Positions 62,834 through 64,000 of a stretch of DNA of 64,000 bases are shown piece after piece. Position 1 is the first letter of the stretch. Each line of letters begins with the position of its first letter. Source of the DNA: JBDHXE01 sp035445085 (GTDB lineage Bacteria > Bacteroidota > Ignavibacteria > Kapaibacteriales > UBA2268). Below the pieces are notes generated by a model. The model worked only from the letters and a program-made list of their open reading frames with translations. It was not told the DNA's origin and did no database searches. The DNA is taken from positions 49,797 to 113,796 of the forward strand of contig DAOMQA010000008.1 of the NCBI GenBank assembly GCA_035445085.1, written 5' to 3'. The position numbers were made by a program, and so were the translations under genes.

Positions 62834-64000
62834 ATGAGCAGCATCAGTAATCAAGAATATAAAAACTGGATACAGGAACTAAAACTAAAAGTTCGTTCTG
62901 CCCAAATAAAAGCTGCCATAGCAGTTAATAAAGAACTGATTTTGTTTTATTGGGAATTGGGGAGCATGATTTCTCAAAAAATAAGACAAAGTAATTGGGG
63001 AGATAAAATTTTGGAAAATGTATCAAAAGATTTGAAAGAAGCGTTTCCTGAAATGAGTGGTTTTTCAGAACGAAATCTGAAATATTGTAAGTTTTTTTAT
63101 GAATTTTATTCAGAATCAATAGGGCAACAACTTGTTGCCTTACTTCCCGAAAAACTTATGTTTAGGCAACAACTTGTTGCCCAAATTCCTTGGGGTCATA
63201 ATATATTGATATTCACAAAGTTGAAACGACTTGATGAAGCCCTGTTCTACATCCAAAAAACAATAGAAAACAATTGGAGTAGAGACGTATTGGGCTTACA
63301 AATAAAATCTAACCTTTTTAATAGGCAAGGTAAAACCATTTCTAATTTTAAAAACACCTTACCAGAACCTTTTTCCGATTTAGCACAGCAAACACTAAAA
63401 GACCCTTATGTTTTTGATTTTTTGCAATTAACAGAAGGATACAAAGAAAAAGATATAGAAAATCAATTGGTCAATCATATCAAGCAGTTTTTGTTGGAAT
63501 TAGGCAAAGGGTTTGCCTTTGTAGGGCAACAATACCATATAGAAATAGCAGAAAAGGATTACTATATTGATTTACTTTTCTATCACATCAAGCTTAAATG
63601 CTATGTGGTAATAGAGCTAAAAAATACTGCCTTTGTACCCGAATATGCTGGCAAACTCAATTTTTATCTTTCTGCCATAGATAGCTTAGTAAAAGAAAAT
63701 GATGACAAACCCACCATTGGTATTTTATTGTGCCGAGAAAAAAACAACATAGAAGCCGAATTTTCCTTACGGGATATACACAAACCTATGGGCGTAAGTG
63801 AATTTGAACTTACTCATATTTTACCCGAAAACCTAAAATCTGCTTTGCCAACTATTGAAGAACTAGAAAATAAATTATTAAACGGTGGTTTCGAGAACCT
63901 CAACCACCGGACAGACGAGAACCTCAACCACCGGACAGACGAGAACCTCAACCACCGGACAGACGAGAGCCTCAACCACCGGACAGACGAGAGCCTCAAC
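62834..64000 (+). CDS. YhcG/DUF1016-family PD-(D/E)xK nuclease (3' end outside window)
   Basis: Open to the window end, 389 codons seen. N-terminal DUF1016 helical domain ('AAIAVNKELILFYWELGSMI', 'EMSGFSERNLKYCKFFYEFY', QIPWGHN), then the nuclease domain 'YYIDLLFYHIKLKCYVVIEL' followed by K, giving the D...ExK site, and 'AGKLNFYLSAIDSLVKENDD'. After 'PTIEELENKLLN' the frame enters repeat element C and reads GGFENLNHR then TDENLNHR units to the edge. YhcG homologues accompany type I restriction loci. Start ATG overlaps the previous small frame. Confidence 0.88.
   Translation, partial: MSSISNQEYKNWIQELKLKVRSAQIKAAIAVNKELILFYWELGSMISQKIRQSNWGDKILENVSKDLKEAFPEMSGFSERNLKYCKFFYEFYSESIGQQLVALLPEKLMFRQQLVAQIPWGHNILIFTKLKRLDEALFYIQKTIENNWSRDVLGLQIKSNLFNRQGKTISNFKNTLPEPFSDLAQQTLKDPYVFDFLQLTEGYKEKDIENQLVNHIKQFLLELGKGFAFVGQQYHIEIAEKDYYIDLLFYHIKLKCYVVIELKNTAFVPEYAGKLNFYLSAIDSLVKENDDKPTIGILLCREKNNIEAEFSLRDIHKPMGVSEFELTHILPENLKSALPTIEELENKLLNGGFENLNHRTDENLNHRTDENLNHRTDESLNHRTDESLN
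63123..63181. repeat. Two identical 17-bp palindromes inside the YhcG gene
   Basis: GGCAACAACTTGTTGCC at 63123-63139 and again at 63165-63181. Each is GGCAACAA-C-TTGTTGCC, a perfect palindrome with one central base. The copies are 42 bases (14 codons) apart, so both encode QQLVA in the same frame. Confidence 0.85.
63884..64000. repeat. Repeat element C, hairpin head and at least four 24-bp units
   Basis: Head at 63884-63908 (arm GGTGGTT, TC, GAG-AAC-CTC, arm AACCACC). Then units GGACAGACGAGAACCT + CAACCACC at 63909, 63933, 63957 and 63981, the last cut by the window edge. Units 3 and 4 have GAGAGCC. Together with elements A and B it shows one family. Confidence 0.87.

Noticed and set aside
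62646..62837. 63-codon + frame MKKCMNNID... before the YhcG gene as an independent gene
   Set aside because: Only about 13 residues are outside the repeats. I treat it as repeat read-through and describe it under element B, though coupling to the next gene may still matter.
63814..63999. Minus-strand frames through the repeats (SSVRWLR units), also near 61242-61499 and 62465-62854
   Set aside because: They exist because the 24- and 15-bp units stay open in several frames; there are no start signals or unique sequence.
61276..64000. Possible CRISPR array
   Set aside because: The units follow each other directly with no unique spacers, lengths are 24 and 15 bp, and no cas gene is present.

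Overview
The window looks like an AT-rich chromosome segment from a member of the Bacteroidota/Chlorobiota (FCB) group, with a horizontally acquired defence island at its right end. Three things point to this group. (i) There are type IX secretion (T9SS) components: a PorX-type response regulator with a PglZ domain, and two secreted proteins ending in T9SS-type sorting tails. (ii) Promoters of the Bacteroidota form TTTG-N19/20-TAnnTTTG occur, best seen at the divergent tRNA-Cys/tRNA-Leu pair. (iii) The family mix fits (PG_1098/THUMP-like methyltransferase, PepE, YitT, full-length MetH). Several genes also have clear Shine-Dalgarno sequences (AGGAG), which is less usual for typical Bacteroidetes. 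I cannot name the species.

Layout. 1-8 kb: truncated OmpA-like lipoprotein, ArsR regulator and PlsC on +, facing queA, htpG, an SDR, pepE and a THUMP-like methyltransferase on -. 7-25 kb: mixed housekeeping and envelope genes, namely an amidinohydrolase, a CAP/FN3 T9SS client, pdxH with a start-codon hairpin, an RsbW-like kinase, a beta-barrel-like protein without a canonical start codon, a ClpB lacking its second half, porX-tsaE, a three-repeat membrane protein, a secreted nuclease, rlmD-queE, an LRR protein, an M1 peptidase with T9SS tail, and ubiE. 25-44 kb: yitT, metH, ybaN, CNNM/CBS, gcvH, accBC, two tRNAs, topA, lpdA and nuoNML. 43.9-55 kb: clpS, then a ten-gene minus-strand chemosensory and two-component cluster (histidine kinase, NtrC-type regulator, HEAT protein, CheR, two CheY, CheZ-like phosphatase, CheA, CheB, acidic protein) with no receptor, CheW or flagellar gene in view. 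55-59 kb: a TPR lipoprotein, a TPR protein and 3-hydroxyacyl-CoA dehydrogenase.

59-64 kb: a type I restriction-modification-like island on +: hsdM, a GIY-YIG nuclease, rhuM and a YhcG/DUF1016 PD-(D/E)xK nuclease cut off by the window end. Its genes are punctuated by GC-rich palindromic elements built on one core, TTCGAG(A/G)(A/G)CCTC. Each starts with a hairpin head followed by half-hairpin tandem units of 24 bp or 15 bp, and the 15-bp units carry the core in inverted orientation. A related element appears to be inserted in frame inside hsdM. Unit lengths are multiples of three, and the arrays are read into the ends of genes and join the next start codon by ATGA overlaps. One array contains a 100-N assembly gap. 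This repeat-punctuated operon is the most unusual structure in the window.

Other points worth a second look are the pdxH leader hairpin, the single-ATPase ClpB, and the CheZ-like protein carrying three FliM-like EIDKL/DIDAL peptides.
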